Assembly (NCBI GenBank): GCA_021531775.1 | Contig: JAFBIU010000032.1 | Coordinates: 1 to 36,667 of the forward strand | DNA: 36,667 bases | DNA from: Parabacteroides distasonis | GTDB taxonomy: Bacteria > Bacteroidota > Bacteroidia > Bacteroidales > Tannerellaceae | Direction of reading: 5' to 3' | Shown: positions 1 to 6,886 of the stretch, in pieces | Layout of the letters: each line of letters starts with the position of its first letter | How positions within the stretch are numbered: position 1 is the first letter of the stretch | Program-made: the position numbers and the translations under genes | The notes under the pieces: generated by a model | Databases searched by the model: none | What the model was told of the DNA's origin: nothing | Seen by the model: the letters and a program-made list of their open reading frames with translations, nothing else

Positions 1-977
1 CACTTGCTGTTGTGCCAATGCTCGCCTTTGGTGATCCCCGGTTTGGAGATGTTGATGCTGACTTGTCCGCAATTTAAGGTGTGCATCAGTTCTGTAAAGG
101 AGCCTCTTGGATCGACGTTCATCTTCAGATCGTAGATGGCCTTCTCCTGCGGGAGGTAACTCAGATAGGTGGTCATCAACTTATATTTCAGGCTGCCTTG
201 GGGCAGTTCAATCATGTTGATGCCATCCCGATTGGCGGCAGCTTGGGCACATTCGTTAATGAGGTCAACGATTTCACCCAAGGTTGTCTTGTGGGTGACG
301 GGAACGTAACAGTACCGGCCTGTTGGGGTTGCAACCGTCTCGACTCCTACGAACTCGCAACGATGTTCTTGGCCTGTTAGGGCTCCCATCATTTCATCCA
401 CCAGATCGTCGATGTAGAGCAATTCCATGGCTACACTCCGGTCGTTCATCTGAATGGGCAGGTCGTTCGCAATGTTGTGGCAGAAGGTGGCAATCGCACT
501 ATTGTAGTTGGGACGGCACCATTTGCCGAAGAGGTTCGGAAAACGATAGACCAATACCTTGGCTCCGGTCTCCTTGACATATTCAAACATCAGTTCTTCG
601 CCCGCCTTCTTGCTCTTGCCATATTCCGATGTTCCGAAACGGCCGGCCAAAGTGGCTTGGATGGAGGAGCTGATCATCACGGGACAGTTGTTCTTGTGCG
701 CTTTGAGGGTGTTGAGCAGGGTGGTGGCAAAGCCGAAGTTGCCCTCCATGAACTCTTTCGGGTCTTGTGGGCGGTTGACTCCAGCCAGATTGAAGACGAA
801 GTCGCAATCCTGACACCATCGGTCGAGTTCTTCCGGAGTCGAATCGATGTCGTAGGCATAGATGGCTTCGATCTGCAAGTCGCCATACCAACGGGCTTTC
901 CCCTCCTTGATATTGTTGAGTTGGGCACAAAGGTTCCTTCCCACGAAGCCTTTGGCACCGGTTACTAAGATTTTCAT
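1..977 (-). CDS. capF: CapF/WbjC-like UDP-sugar reductase with C-terminal cupin (partial, 3' end outside window)
   Basis: The reading frame starts at the ATG at 977 and stays open to the left edge, about 325 codons. The N-terminus has a Rossmann dinucleotide motif (VTGAKGFVG, residues 5-13) of the extended SDR family, and the last visible residues (KGEHWHNSK) match the start of a zinc-binding cupin domain. An SDR followed by a cupin is the architecture of CapF/WbjC/FnlB, which reduces the 4-keto sugar made by CapE on the way to UDP-L-FucNAc. The capE-like gene lies upstream on the same strand, which supports the call, but a two-gene cassette separates them. The third enzyme (CapG/WbjD 2-epimerase) would be expected just left of the window. 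The missing C-terminus means the cupin metal ligands cannot all be checked. Confidence 0.85.
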   Translation of the reverse strand, partial: MKILVTGAKGFVGRNLCAQLNNIKEGKARWYGDLQIEAIYAYDIDSTPEELDRWCQDCDFVFNLAGVNRPQDPKEFMEGNFGFATTLLNTLKAHKNNCPVMISSSIQATLAGRFGTSEYGKSKKAGEELMFEYVKETGAKVLVYRFPNLFGKWCRPNYNSAIATFCHNIANDLPIQMNDRSVAMELLYIDDLVDEMMGALTGQEHRCEFVGVETVATPTGRYCYVPVTHKTTLGEIVDLINECAQAAANRDGINMIELPQGSLKYKLMTTYLSYLPQEKAIYDLKMNVDPRGSFTELMHTLNCGQVSINISKPGITKGEHWHNSK

Positions 978-1005
978 TTTATCCAACAAATACTATGGAA
1001 ATGAA

Positions 1006-1539
1006 TCAGTCAAAAAAATCATACATTTGATTGAATTTCCGACTGAGTGTAGGAAGCAATTCTGGATTATTCTCCAATTCGGTTTTACGAACCAGTAGGT
1101 AGGCACTCTTATCAATCATCATATAGTGTTCGAATACCTCTTCCGTAAAATAGGTGGCCATAAAAGAACTATATACCCTAAAGCGTTTGGTCATGAAAGT
1201 CGATTCATTCTGCATATTTGAACCAATAAATCCAAACGATGAACGAGGATTTATATGCGCTATTTCATCCATGATTGCAATACTAGTACAAATAACAGGA
1301 CGGGCTTCATGGAGTCCTGTCATTAAACTGTATTTGTTCGCACTATCACGATGTGTTTTCAAATGAAACTTTACGGCATAAAAATCATGTTCATACACTT
1401 CGACCCATACCCAATACCATTGATGCGACTTGGGTGATTTGAAGGTATAGAGCAACTTGTACCTCAAAAATGACAACTTGCTACAATCCGCGTCATCAAC
1501 CCGTTGCACGAATCGATATGGGTAATGAACGAGCCTCAT
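1006..1539 (-). CDS. Hypothetical protein, 177 aa, second gene of an AT-rich two-gene cassette
   Basis: I cannot assign a family with confidence. The protein is soluble, with no signal peptide or membrane segment, and rich in aromatic residues. It has a possible alpha/beta core with the stretches FGFIGSN and TKRFRVYSSFM around residues 100-125; this is loosely reminiscent of a GNAT-like fold, but no acetyl-CoA motif is clear. Its ATG overlaps the TAA of the upstream small gene by one base (TAATG), so the two are probably translationally coupled. The pair is visibly more AT-rich than the flanking capsule genes, suggesting separate acquisition. The two-gene arrangement (small charged protein first, larger protein second) resembles toxin-antitoxin layouts, but nothing in the sequence proves that function. 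Confidence 0.75.
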   Translation of the reverse strand: MRLVHYPYRFVQRVDDADCSKLSFLRYKLLYTFKSPKSHQWYWVWVEVYEHDFYAVKFHLKTHRDSANKYSLMTGLHEARPVICTSIAIMDEIAHINPRSSFGFIGSNMQNESTFMTKRFRVYSSFMATYFTEEVFEHYMMIDKSAYLLVRKTELENNPELLPTLSRKFNQMYDFFD

Positions 1540-1718
1540 TACATTAAATAGGGATATACATTTACTTTAAGCCGTTTCAACTCACGAGAGGGTACTTTCA
1601 CAAATTCATTACCATATATGAGTTTTTCACGCTCATCATTTGATAAGTAATCGAAACGCTTCTCCACTTCTATCTGGAGTTGTTCTTTAGATTTGATATT
1701 TCTGCGCAACTGACCCAT
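1539..1718 (-). CDS. Small charged protein, 59 aa, first gene of the two-gene cassette
   Basis: The product is short, soluble and highly charged, beginning MGQLRRNIKSKEQL and ending in VNVYPYLM. A longer frame with an ATG at 1748 exists, but that codon lies inside the -7 promoter element (1746-1753), so the ATG at 1718 is chosen. Its stop codon overlaps the start of the 177-aa gene by one base. No known domain is recognised; the middle (about residues 8-35) looks helical. It could be an antitoxin-like or chaperone-like partner of the downstream protein, but this is inference from arrangement only. Confidence 0.65.
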   Translation of the reverse strand: MGQLRRNIKSKEQLQIEVEKRFDYLSNDEREKLIYGNEFVKVPSRELKRLKVNVYPYLM

Positions 1719-1745
1719 AACGATATTGATTATGTAAACACAACG

Positions 1746-1775
1746 CAAATATAGAGAATCTCATCCAAAAAGCAA
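1746..1775 (-). promoter_or_regulatory. Internal promoter of the two-gene cassette
   Basis: On the minus strand TATATTTG (1753-1746) matches the Bacteroidetes -7 consensus TAnnTTTG exactly. A TTG at 1775-1773 sits 19 bases upstream, at the position of the -33 element. The 59-aa gene starts 27 bases downstream. This gives the cassette its own transcription start inside the polysaccharide operon. Confidence 0.6.
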
Positions 1776-1812
1776 TATTATTTCATTTCTTTTCTTTGAA
1801 TAATAACTTTTA

Positions 1813-2904
1813 TCATTCACTCCGGTAATCTCTCGATTTGGCTCTTGCCTGCAGACCTAAGTCTTCACGGATGAAGTTGAGCTTCAAAAGCAACTCTTTC
1901 ATGCCGGCAACATCGAGACGACGGGTGTTGTGGCTATGGTAATCCTCCATGCGGCTGATGGCATCATCCCCTTCGGTGAAGAACTTGTCGTAATTAAGGT
2001 CGCGCGAATCGCAAGGAATGCGGAAATAGTTGCCCATATCTTCGGAGCGAAGCATCTCTTCACGCGTTACCAAAGTCTCGTAGAGTTTCTCACCATGGCG
2101 GGTACCAATCACCTTTACTTCCGTTTCGCCATATTTCGGATCAACCATGGCATAGACCTCCTTCAAGGCTTGGGCCAATACCTCCAAAGTGGCGGCCGGT
2201 GCCTTTTGGACAAAGAGGTCTCCATTATTGCCATGTTCGAAAGCATAGATAACGAGATCGACAGCATCATCGAGGGTCATCATGTAGCGGGTCATGTTCG
2301 GATCGGTAATGGTGATGGGTTTGCCCTCCATCATTTGCTCCACCCACAAAGGAATGACACTTCCTCGGCTGGCCATCACATTGCCGTAACGGGTACAGCA
2401 GATGGTAGTCTTCGCATTCGGTCCCAAAGCTCTACCTTGGGCAATCGCCACCTTCTCCATCATCGCTTTACTGATACCCATCGCATTGATCGGATAGGCG
2501 GCTTTGTCGGTCGAAAGCACCACCACATTCTTTACTTCATGGGCAATGGCCGAAAGCAGCACATTGTTCGTGCCCTCCACATTGGTGCGAACGGCCTCCA
2601 TCGGGAAGAACTCGCAGGAGGGTACCTGCTTCAAGGCTGCCGCCGAGAAGACGTAATCGACTCCTGCCATCGCGAAATCCACAGCCTGACGGTCGCGTAC
2701 ATTACCAATGTAGAACTTGACTTTGTGGGCCACATCCGAACGGTTGGCCTGCAGGAAGTGACGCATGTCGTCCTGCTTCTTCTCGTCTCGACTCAGGATT
2801 CGGATCTCTTTGATGTCGCTATCGAGGAAGCGACGCAATACGGCATTGCCGAATGAGCCGGTGCCTCCCGTTATCAGGAGGACTTTGTCTTGAAATATAG
2901 ACAT
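1813..2904 (-). CDS. capE: CapE/WbjB-like UDP-GlcNAc 4,6-dehydratase / 5-epimerase
   Basis: This 363-aa protein belongs to the short-chain dehydrogenase family that makes UDP-4-keto-6-deoxy sugars from UDP-GlcNAc. The NAD(P)-binding motif GGTGSFG is at residues 13-19. The segment STDKAAYPINAMGISK (131-146) shows the MxxxK (Met142, Lys146) that replaces the usual YxxxK in FlaA1/CapE-type enzymes. Pairing with the CapF-like gene to its left argues for the CapE branch (inverting dehydratase, first step to UDP-L-FucNAc) over a bacillosamine or pseudaminic acid enzyme. It follows upxY by 86 bases, with no upxZ between them. The full length looks intact, and the product would be cytoplasmic. Confidence 0.9.
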   Translation of the reverse strand: MSIFQDKVLLITGGTGSFGNAVLRRFLDSDIKEIRILSRDEKKQDDMRHFLQANRSDVAHKVKFYIGNVRDRQAVDFAMAGVDYVFSAAALKQVPSCEFFPMEAVRTNVEGTNNVLLSAIAHEVKNVVVLSTDKAAYPINAMGISKAMMEKVAIAQGRALGPNAKTTICCTRYGNVMASRGSVIPLWVEQMMEGKPITITDPNMTRYMMTLDDAVDLVIYAFEHGNNGDLFVQKAPAATLEVLAQALKEVYAMVDPKYGETEVKVIGTRHGEKLYETLVTREEMLRSEDMGNYFRIPCDSRDLNYDKFFTEGDDAISRMEDYHSHNTRRLDVAGMKELLLKLNFIREDLGLQARAKSRDYRSE

Positions 2905-2990
2905 GCTATTATGTAGTTATTGATGATTCATTGTATGATGGTTGTTACCTATATAATATAATGTATAGGGAGGAATGTTCTTTTCCCCCT

Positions 2991-3680
2991 TCACTTTCCC
3001 AAAGAGATCGGTCGTAAAAAGGCAGTGGGGATGTAGGCGGTGGCTACCAAACAGAGGCCTTCCAACTCGACGATCACGCGCTGTTGGCCGGCAGCCCGGG
3101 CGATACGACCCTCTACTCCCCGGAAAGCTCCTTCGATGACGCGGACGCGATCTCCACTTTTGAAATGACAATAACAAGGCGACACGACCAAGATGTCCGA
3201 ATCAGGAACACTGGTGGCCCGGATGAAGTTGTCCATGCAGTGGATCGGAATTGTCAAAGGGGGATTCTTACCGAAAAAGTCCTCCTGGAAATGGTTATAA
3301 TAATAACTGAGCAGACCATCGGGATTGAGATCCTTCACCAATTGCTCAACTATTTCATTTTGGGCATACACGAAAATCAGGTTGGGGAGCAACGGTTCGG
3401 TCACTTTCCGACGCTTGTTGTTCACCATCTTCATGACTTTGTGTAAAGGGTGATAGAAGTCGATCTGACACTTGGCGATGTGTCTGGCGGCTTTGATGGA
3501 TCGACCGTAAGAGACACGCAACACATACCACTTTTTCGTTGCGTCCAAAGCATACTCTACCGACACCCCTCTTGGTAAGCCTTTCGCTTCGGGGATGACA
3601 TTGGAGGTAAGTCCAACGTTGGGAGGTGCTTGCCCGCCTCGTCGGGAATCAGCATTGAACAATGCGCTCATATCGGTCAT
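2991..3680 (-). CDS. upxY: UpxY-family transcription antiterminator (NusG paralogue)
   Basis: This 229-aa protein has an extended N-terminus of about 48 residues, a NusG N-terminal domain from KKWYVLRVSYGR (residues 49-60) to about residue 165, and a C-terminal KOW-like segment (GDRVRVIEGAFRGVEGRI). UpxY proteins are locus-specific NusG paralogues that let RNA polymerase pass through terminators in the 5' untranslated region of Bacteroides capsule operons. Its position as first gene of the operon, behind a long structured leader, fits that role. Starts at 3680 or at the in-frame ATG at 3671 are both possible; neither changes the domains. The expected partner upxZ is absent: the next gene is capE. 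Confidence 0.93.
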   Translation of the reverse strand: MTDMSALFNADSRRGGQAPPNVGLTSNVIPEAKGLPRGVSVEYALDATKKWYVLRVSYGRSIKAARHIAKCQIDFYHPLHKVMKMVNNKRRKVTEPLLPNLIFVYAQNEIVEQLVKDLNPDGLLSYYYNHFQEDFFGKNPPLTIPIHCMDNFIRATSVPDSDILVVSPCYCHFKSGDRVRVIEGAFRGVEGRIARAAGQQRVIVELEGLCLVATAYIPTAFLRPISLGK

Positions 3681-3716
3681 TTTATGTCCGATCAGAAGGA
3701 TGTTTTGGACATAAAA
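3680..3716 (-). repeat. Perfect inverted repeat over the upxY start codon
   Basis: TTTTATGTCC and GGACATAAAA form a perfect 10-bp inverted repeat (plus-strand arms 3680-3689 and 3707-3716) with a 17-base loop. In the upxY mRNA it would form a hairpin whose 3' arm touches the initiating AUG. Its 5' arm also overlaps the T-run of the terminator-like hairpin just upstream, so the two structures could be mutually exclusive. Function is inferred. Confidence 0.5.
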
Positions 3717-3750
3717 AAAGCGTGGATCGTACTGCTGTCCGTTCCACGAT
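3713..3750 (-). terminator. Terminator-like hairpin (candidate attenuator) in the upxY leader
   Basis: On the minus strand CGTGGA (3748-3743) can pair with TCCACG (3726-3721) across a 16-base loop, followed by CTTTTTTTA. This is a modest 6-bp intrinsic terminator placed about 30 bases before the upxY start codon and well after the promoter. UpxY proteins are known to relieve premature termination in such leaders. The stem is short, so its strength is uncertain. Confidence 0.5.
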
Positions 3751-3899
3751 CTGAGGCTCTAGCAACTGCCTATTTTGGTTGAACAGACAACGTCAGAGCC
3801 CACGCCGATATGAACTATATACATTCCCCTATAGACCTGCATAGATCTCAGAAGTTGCACCCCAAAGGGCACAACTCCGGCTAGCAGGATCTCTGGGAT

Positions 3900-3915
3900 T
3901 GTGATATAAATCACA
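3900..3915. promoter_or_regulatory. CRP-like palindrome in the upxY leader
   Basis: TGTGA-N6-TCACA is present exactly (TGTGATATAAATCACA on the plus strand), which is the E. coli CRP half-site layout. Arms TGTGAT/ATCACA are perfect over 6 bp. It lies about 250 bases downstream of the predicted transcription start, so it may instead act as an RNA hairpin with a 4-base loop or as a roadblock site. Binding by a CRP/FNR-family protein is only a possibility. Confidence 0.3.
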
Positions 3916-4167
3916 CCCGGGACATCTACCGTTGCTACGTTCAAGACCAAAATTCTGTAACTTGCTAGATTTCAGACCGTCTCAAACACAGCGTCGAGTA
4001 AACGCCTTCAATATGTCTGGACTACTTCACCCACCCAATACCCGCTTTGTACTGCTTTGTCTTTGAAAGACTCCGCCATACTTAGCTCGGCGTAGACCGC
4101 CTTGCTTGTCGTCCGGCAGAACGCATCTGACCGGGACAACACGCGAACAAGGCCATGTAGTCCGTTG

Positions 4168-4175
4168 CAAAGATA
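4168..4175 (-). promoter_or_regulatory. Capsule operon promoter (-7 element)
   Basis: The minus strand carries TATCTTTG (4175-4168), an exact TAnnTTTG match, followed by C. No clear TTTG is seen 19-21 bases upstream. It lies just downstream of the terminator of the phosphoesterase gene. I saw no inverted repeats flanking it, so there is no sign that it is an invertible promoter. Confidence 0.55.
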
Positions 4176-4208
4176 CAAATATATTTCTGAACCCACCCCC
4201 TCTTTCTG

Positions 4209-4249
4209 AAAAAAACGCTCAAACGGGCATACCCTATCCCCCTCGTTTG
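4209..4249 (-). terminator. Terminator of the phosphoesterase gene
   Basis: CAAACG (minus, 4249-4244) pairs with CGTTTG (4225-4220). After the stem comes AGCG and seven T residues (4215-4209). The 5' arm overlaps the last codons of the phosphoesterase gene. It separates that gene from the capsule promoter. Confidence 0.5.
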
Positions 4250-4734
4250 CCCAATTCGATTACCTCCAGATCGGTCACCTTGCCGGCTTGCAGGGCAAAA
4301 CGGACTAGGGTACGAACCACATGGAAGCCACTGATGCCTGCAGCTCCGGGATTGATGTGCAGACAGTTTAAGGAGGGATCGTACACCACCTTCAGGATGT
4401 GTGAATGGCCGGCAATGAAGAGATCCGGACGTGTCTCGTACAACTCTTTCCGAATGGCCGGATTGTAGCGGCCAGGGTACCCTCCGATATGGGTCATCAG
4501 AACCCTCACACCCTCGACGGCAAAGTGCGCTACCTTCGGATAATCCATCCGCAACGTACCGCCGTCGGCATTGCCCACCACGGCACGCAAGGGTTTCCAA
4601 GCCGCCAACCGGGCAGCCAACTCCGGCGATCCGATGTCGCCTGCGTGCCAGATTTCATCACAACCATCCAAATATTCCACATATTTGTCGTCCCAATACC
4701 CATGGGTATCCGACAATAATCCCACTTTTATCAT
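4234..4734 (-). CDS. YfcE/MJ0936-type metallophosphoesterase
   Basis: The 166-aa product has the calcineurin-like metal motifs in order: DTHG (residues 9-12), HAGDIG, VVGNADGG and GHSH. This is a full-length YfcE-type phosphodiesterase domain. Such enzymes hydrolyse phosphodiester model substrates in a metal-dependent way; the natural substrate is usually unknown. The frame extends to an ATG at 4770, but that codon is upstream of the -7 element (4762-4755), so the ATG at 4734 is used. It is divergent from ppk1. Confidence 0.88.
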   Translation of the reverse strand: MIKVGLLSDTHGYWDDKYVEYLDGCDEIWHAGDIGSPELAARLAAWKPLRAVVGNADGGTLRMDYPKVAHFAVEGVRVLMTHIGGYPGRYNPAIRKELYETRPDLFIAGHSHILKVVYDPSLNCLHINPGAAGISGFHVVRTLVRFALQAGKVTDLEVIELGKRGG

Positions 4735-4754
4735 TTTAATACTGTTTGATGGCA

Positions 4755-4762
4755 CAAAAATA
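4755..4762 (-). promoter_or_regulatory. Phosphoesterase promoter (-7 element)
   Basis: The minus strand reads TATTTTTG (4762-4755), an exact TAnnTTTG match 20 bases before the ATG at 4734. No clear -33 element is seen. Confidence 0.5.
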
Positions 4763-4784
4763 GCATTCATCTTCGAATTCTTCC

Positions 4785-4792
4785 TATATTTG
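4785..4792 (+). promoter_or_regulatory. ppk1 promoter (-7 element)
   Basis: TATATTTG matches TAnnTTTG exactly and ends 21 bases before the ppk1 ATG at 4814. It lies back to back with the phosphoesterase -7 element, only 22 bases away, so the upstream DNA of the two promoters overlaps. Confidence 0.55.
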
Positions 4793-4813
4793 CCCTACAC
4801 AATCAGTTCAGAC

Positions 4814-6886
4814 ATGGATCAGACAACACAGACATACCAATACATCAGGCGAGACATCAGTTGGCTTTCGTTCAACTATCGTGTACTCTTAGAAGCGGAA
4901 GATCGCTCTTTGCCGGTCTATGAACGGATCAAGTTCCTGTCCATCTACTCGTCCAATTTGGAGGAGTTCTACGAGATCCGGGTGGCCGAACATCGAAGTG
5001 TCATCTTCAAGAAGAACTATGCCGAAGAGAGTGCAGATGAGGCTGAACAGACCCTGACGGCCATCACCAACGAGGTGAACCGGCAGCAACGGGACTATTA
5101 CCGCATCTTCAACGAGGTGCTGGCCGAACTGAACCGGCAGAATATCCAACTCTATCCCGACTGCCAGCCGGAACCCTTCCACGAGGAGTTTGTCCATAAC
5201 TTCTTCAACGAAGAGGTGTTCCCCTTCCTCTCGCCGGTCATGATCCAAGTGGGCGACATCCGGACCTTCATCCGCGACCGACGGCTCTACCTCATTATCC
5301 GGATGCGGAAACGGGGGGCCTGCTCGGAGCAAGACCCGTTCCATTATGCCTTGATGAAGATTCCCTTCTCCAAGGTGCCCCGGTTCATCGAACTGCCGCC
5401 CCACGAAGGGAAACACTACATCATGTTCATTGACGACATCATCCGGGCCAACCTGGCCAGCATCTTCCCCGGCTATGAGATCGACAGCTGCTACAGTATC
5501 AAGATCTCACGTGATGCGGACATCTACCTGGAAGACGAGAAGGGCTCGAAATTGGTGGAGAGCCTGAAGAAAAAGGTACGTAAACGGAAAATCGGTGCCT
5601 TGAGCCGTTTCATGTATGACGGTGCCATGCCGGATGATTTCCTGAACTTTGTGTGCGAAGCATTCAACATCCAACGGGACGATCTGGTGGTCGGGGGACG
5701 CTACTTGAACCTGCAGGATCTGGCCCAACTGCCCAATCCCGTAGGTGCCTCCTTGGTGCAGGAGATTCCGGCACCTATGCGTGTCTCCTACTTGGATGAG
5801 GTGGGATCGGTATTCAAGGCAGTCAAGAAACGGGACATCCTGCTGCATTTCCCCTACCAGTCGTTCGACTACCTGATCCGATTCCTCATGGAGGCAGCTT
5901 TCGACCCCAAGGTGGAGGAGATCAAGATCACGCAATATCGGGTGGCTGAAAATTCAGCGGTCATTAACACCCTCATCAGTGCCGCCCAGAACGGGAAGAA
6001 AGTGACGGTATTTGTGGAGTTGAAGGCGCGTTTCGACGAAGAGAACAATTTGAGTACGGCTCAAAAGATGGAGCAGGCGGGTATCCGTATTATCTATAGT
6101 ATCCCCGGACTGAAAGTACACGCCAAGGTGGCTGTCATACTCCGACGTGATGCGGAGGATGGACGCAAAAGACGCAACTTTGCCTACCTGAGCACGGGCA
6201 ATTTCAACGAAAAGACAGCCAAGATCTATTCGGATGTGGCCCTGCTGACCTCCAACGAAGAGTTGGTGAGCGACATCAGCAAGGTGTTTGCGATCTTGGA
6301 GGGAAAGATTTCCAATCCCTCGTTCCGGCATCTGCTGGTCGCACGCTTCAACATGGTGCCCGAATTGCAACGGCTCATTGAACGGGAGATCCAGCATGTG
6401 AAAGCGGGCCGACGAGGCTATCTGTTGCTGAAGATGAACGGACTGCATGACCAGCAGATGATCAATGCGCTCTATCGGGCCAGTGAGCAGGGGGTCGAGA
6501 TCGATCTGATTGTACGGGGCATCTGTTGCCTGGTACCTGATCAGCCCTACAGCCGAAACATCCGCGTGACCCGTATCGTGGATATGTTTCTCGAACATGC
6601 ACGGGCCTGGTATTTCTACAACGATGGGGAGGATGAGCTCTATTTGGCTTCGGCCGATTGGATGCGTCGCAACCTGAACCGACGGATTGAGACAGCCTTC
6701 CCGATTCTGGTGCCTGCCTTGAAACAGGAGATCCGCGATATTCTCCAGATCCAGTTGGCAGACAACGTGAAGGCTTGCCGCCTGGATGAGCACCTGAACA
6801 ATTGCTTCAAACGGGAAACGGCCACCCAAGAACCACCTGTACGGGCACAATGGGCCATTTACCATTATTTAAAGCAGAAGCAATGA
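4814..6886 (+). CDS. ppk1: Polyphosphate kinase 1
   Basis: The 690-aa protein has the full PPK1 layout: an N-terminal domain starting RRDISWLSFNYRVL, a head domain, and two phospholipase D-like catalytic halves. Visible conserved motifs are KVHAKVAVI with the presumed phosphorylated histidine at residue 436, LSTGNFNEKTAKIYSD, and VRGICCLVPD. The enzyme reversibly transfers the terminal phosphate of ATP to polyphosphate. A longer frame begins at 4571, but the -7 element at 4785-4792 and the family N-terminus fix the start at 4814. Its TGA overlaps the ATG of the next gene (ATGA), so the HTH protein is probably made with it. Confidence 0.96.
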   Translation: MDQTTQTYQYIRRDISWLSFNYRVLLEAEDRSLPVYERIKFLSIYSSNLEEFYEIRVAEHRSVIFKKNYAEESADEAEQTLTAITNEVNRQQRDYYRIFNEVLAELNRQNIQLYPDCQPEPFHEEFVHNFFNEEVFPFLSPVMIQVGDIRTFIRDRRLYLIIRMRKRGACSEQDPFHYALMKIPFSKVPRFIELPPHEGKHYIMFIDDIIRANLASIFPGYEIDSCYSIKISRDADIYLEDEKGSKLVESLKKKVRKRKIGALSRFMYDGAMPDDFLNFVCEAFNIQRDDLVVGGRYLNLQDLAQLPNPVGASLVQEIPAPMRVSYLDEVGSVFKAVKKRDILLHFPYQSFDYLIRFLMEAAFDPKVEEIKITQYRVAENSAVINTLISAAQNGKKVTVFVELKARFDEENNLSTAQKMEQAGIRIIYSIPGLKVHAKVAVILRRDAEDGRKRRNFAYLSTGNFNEKTAKIYSDVALLTSNEELVSDISKVFAILEGKISNPSFRHLLVARFNMVPELQRLIEREIQHVKAGRRGYLLLKMNGLHDQQMINALYRASEQGVEIDLIVRGICCLVPDQPYSRNIRVTRIVDMFLEHARAWYFYNDGEDELYLASADWMRRNLNRRIETAFPILVPALKQEIRDILQIQLADNVKACRLDEHLNNCFKRETATQEPPVRAQWAIYHYLKQKQ

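Larger units (their letters stand above)
3681..4233 (-). other. Long untranslated leader and promoter region of the capsule operon
   Basis: No convincing gene lies here. Reading leftwards from the promoter at 4175-4168 there are about 480 transcribed bases before upxY. The leader has a GGCGGTCT at 4101-4094, which shares six of eight bases with the ops element GGCGGTAG recognised by RfaH. It has the arm pair TGTGAT/ATCACA at 3900-3915 and a stem-loop at 3853-3876 (AGTTG..CCC with a CAAA loop and a 2x2 internal mismatch). The terminator-like hairpin and start-codon hairpin next to upxY follow. Two short ORFs fall in the region but lack start-context support. Confidence 0.6.

Noticed and set aside
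1930-2856. Plus-strand ORF of about 300 codons opposite capE
   Set aside because: Shadow of capE; no domain and no ribosome-binding context.
3759-4196. Short minus-strand ORFs in the upxY leader (63 and 62 codons) as possible leader peptides
   Set aside because: The 62-codon ORF starts upstream of the predicted transcription start, and the 63-codon ORF has no start-context or family support; both look like chance frames.
4100-4260. Invertible capsule promoter flanked by inverted repeats, as in B. fragilis
   Set aside because: I could not find matching inverted repeats on both sides of the promoter at 4168-4175.
5954-6865. Long minus-strand ORF of about 300 codons opposite ppk1
   Set aside because: Mirror frame of a strongly conserved gene, with no recognisable protein motif and no promoter.
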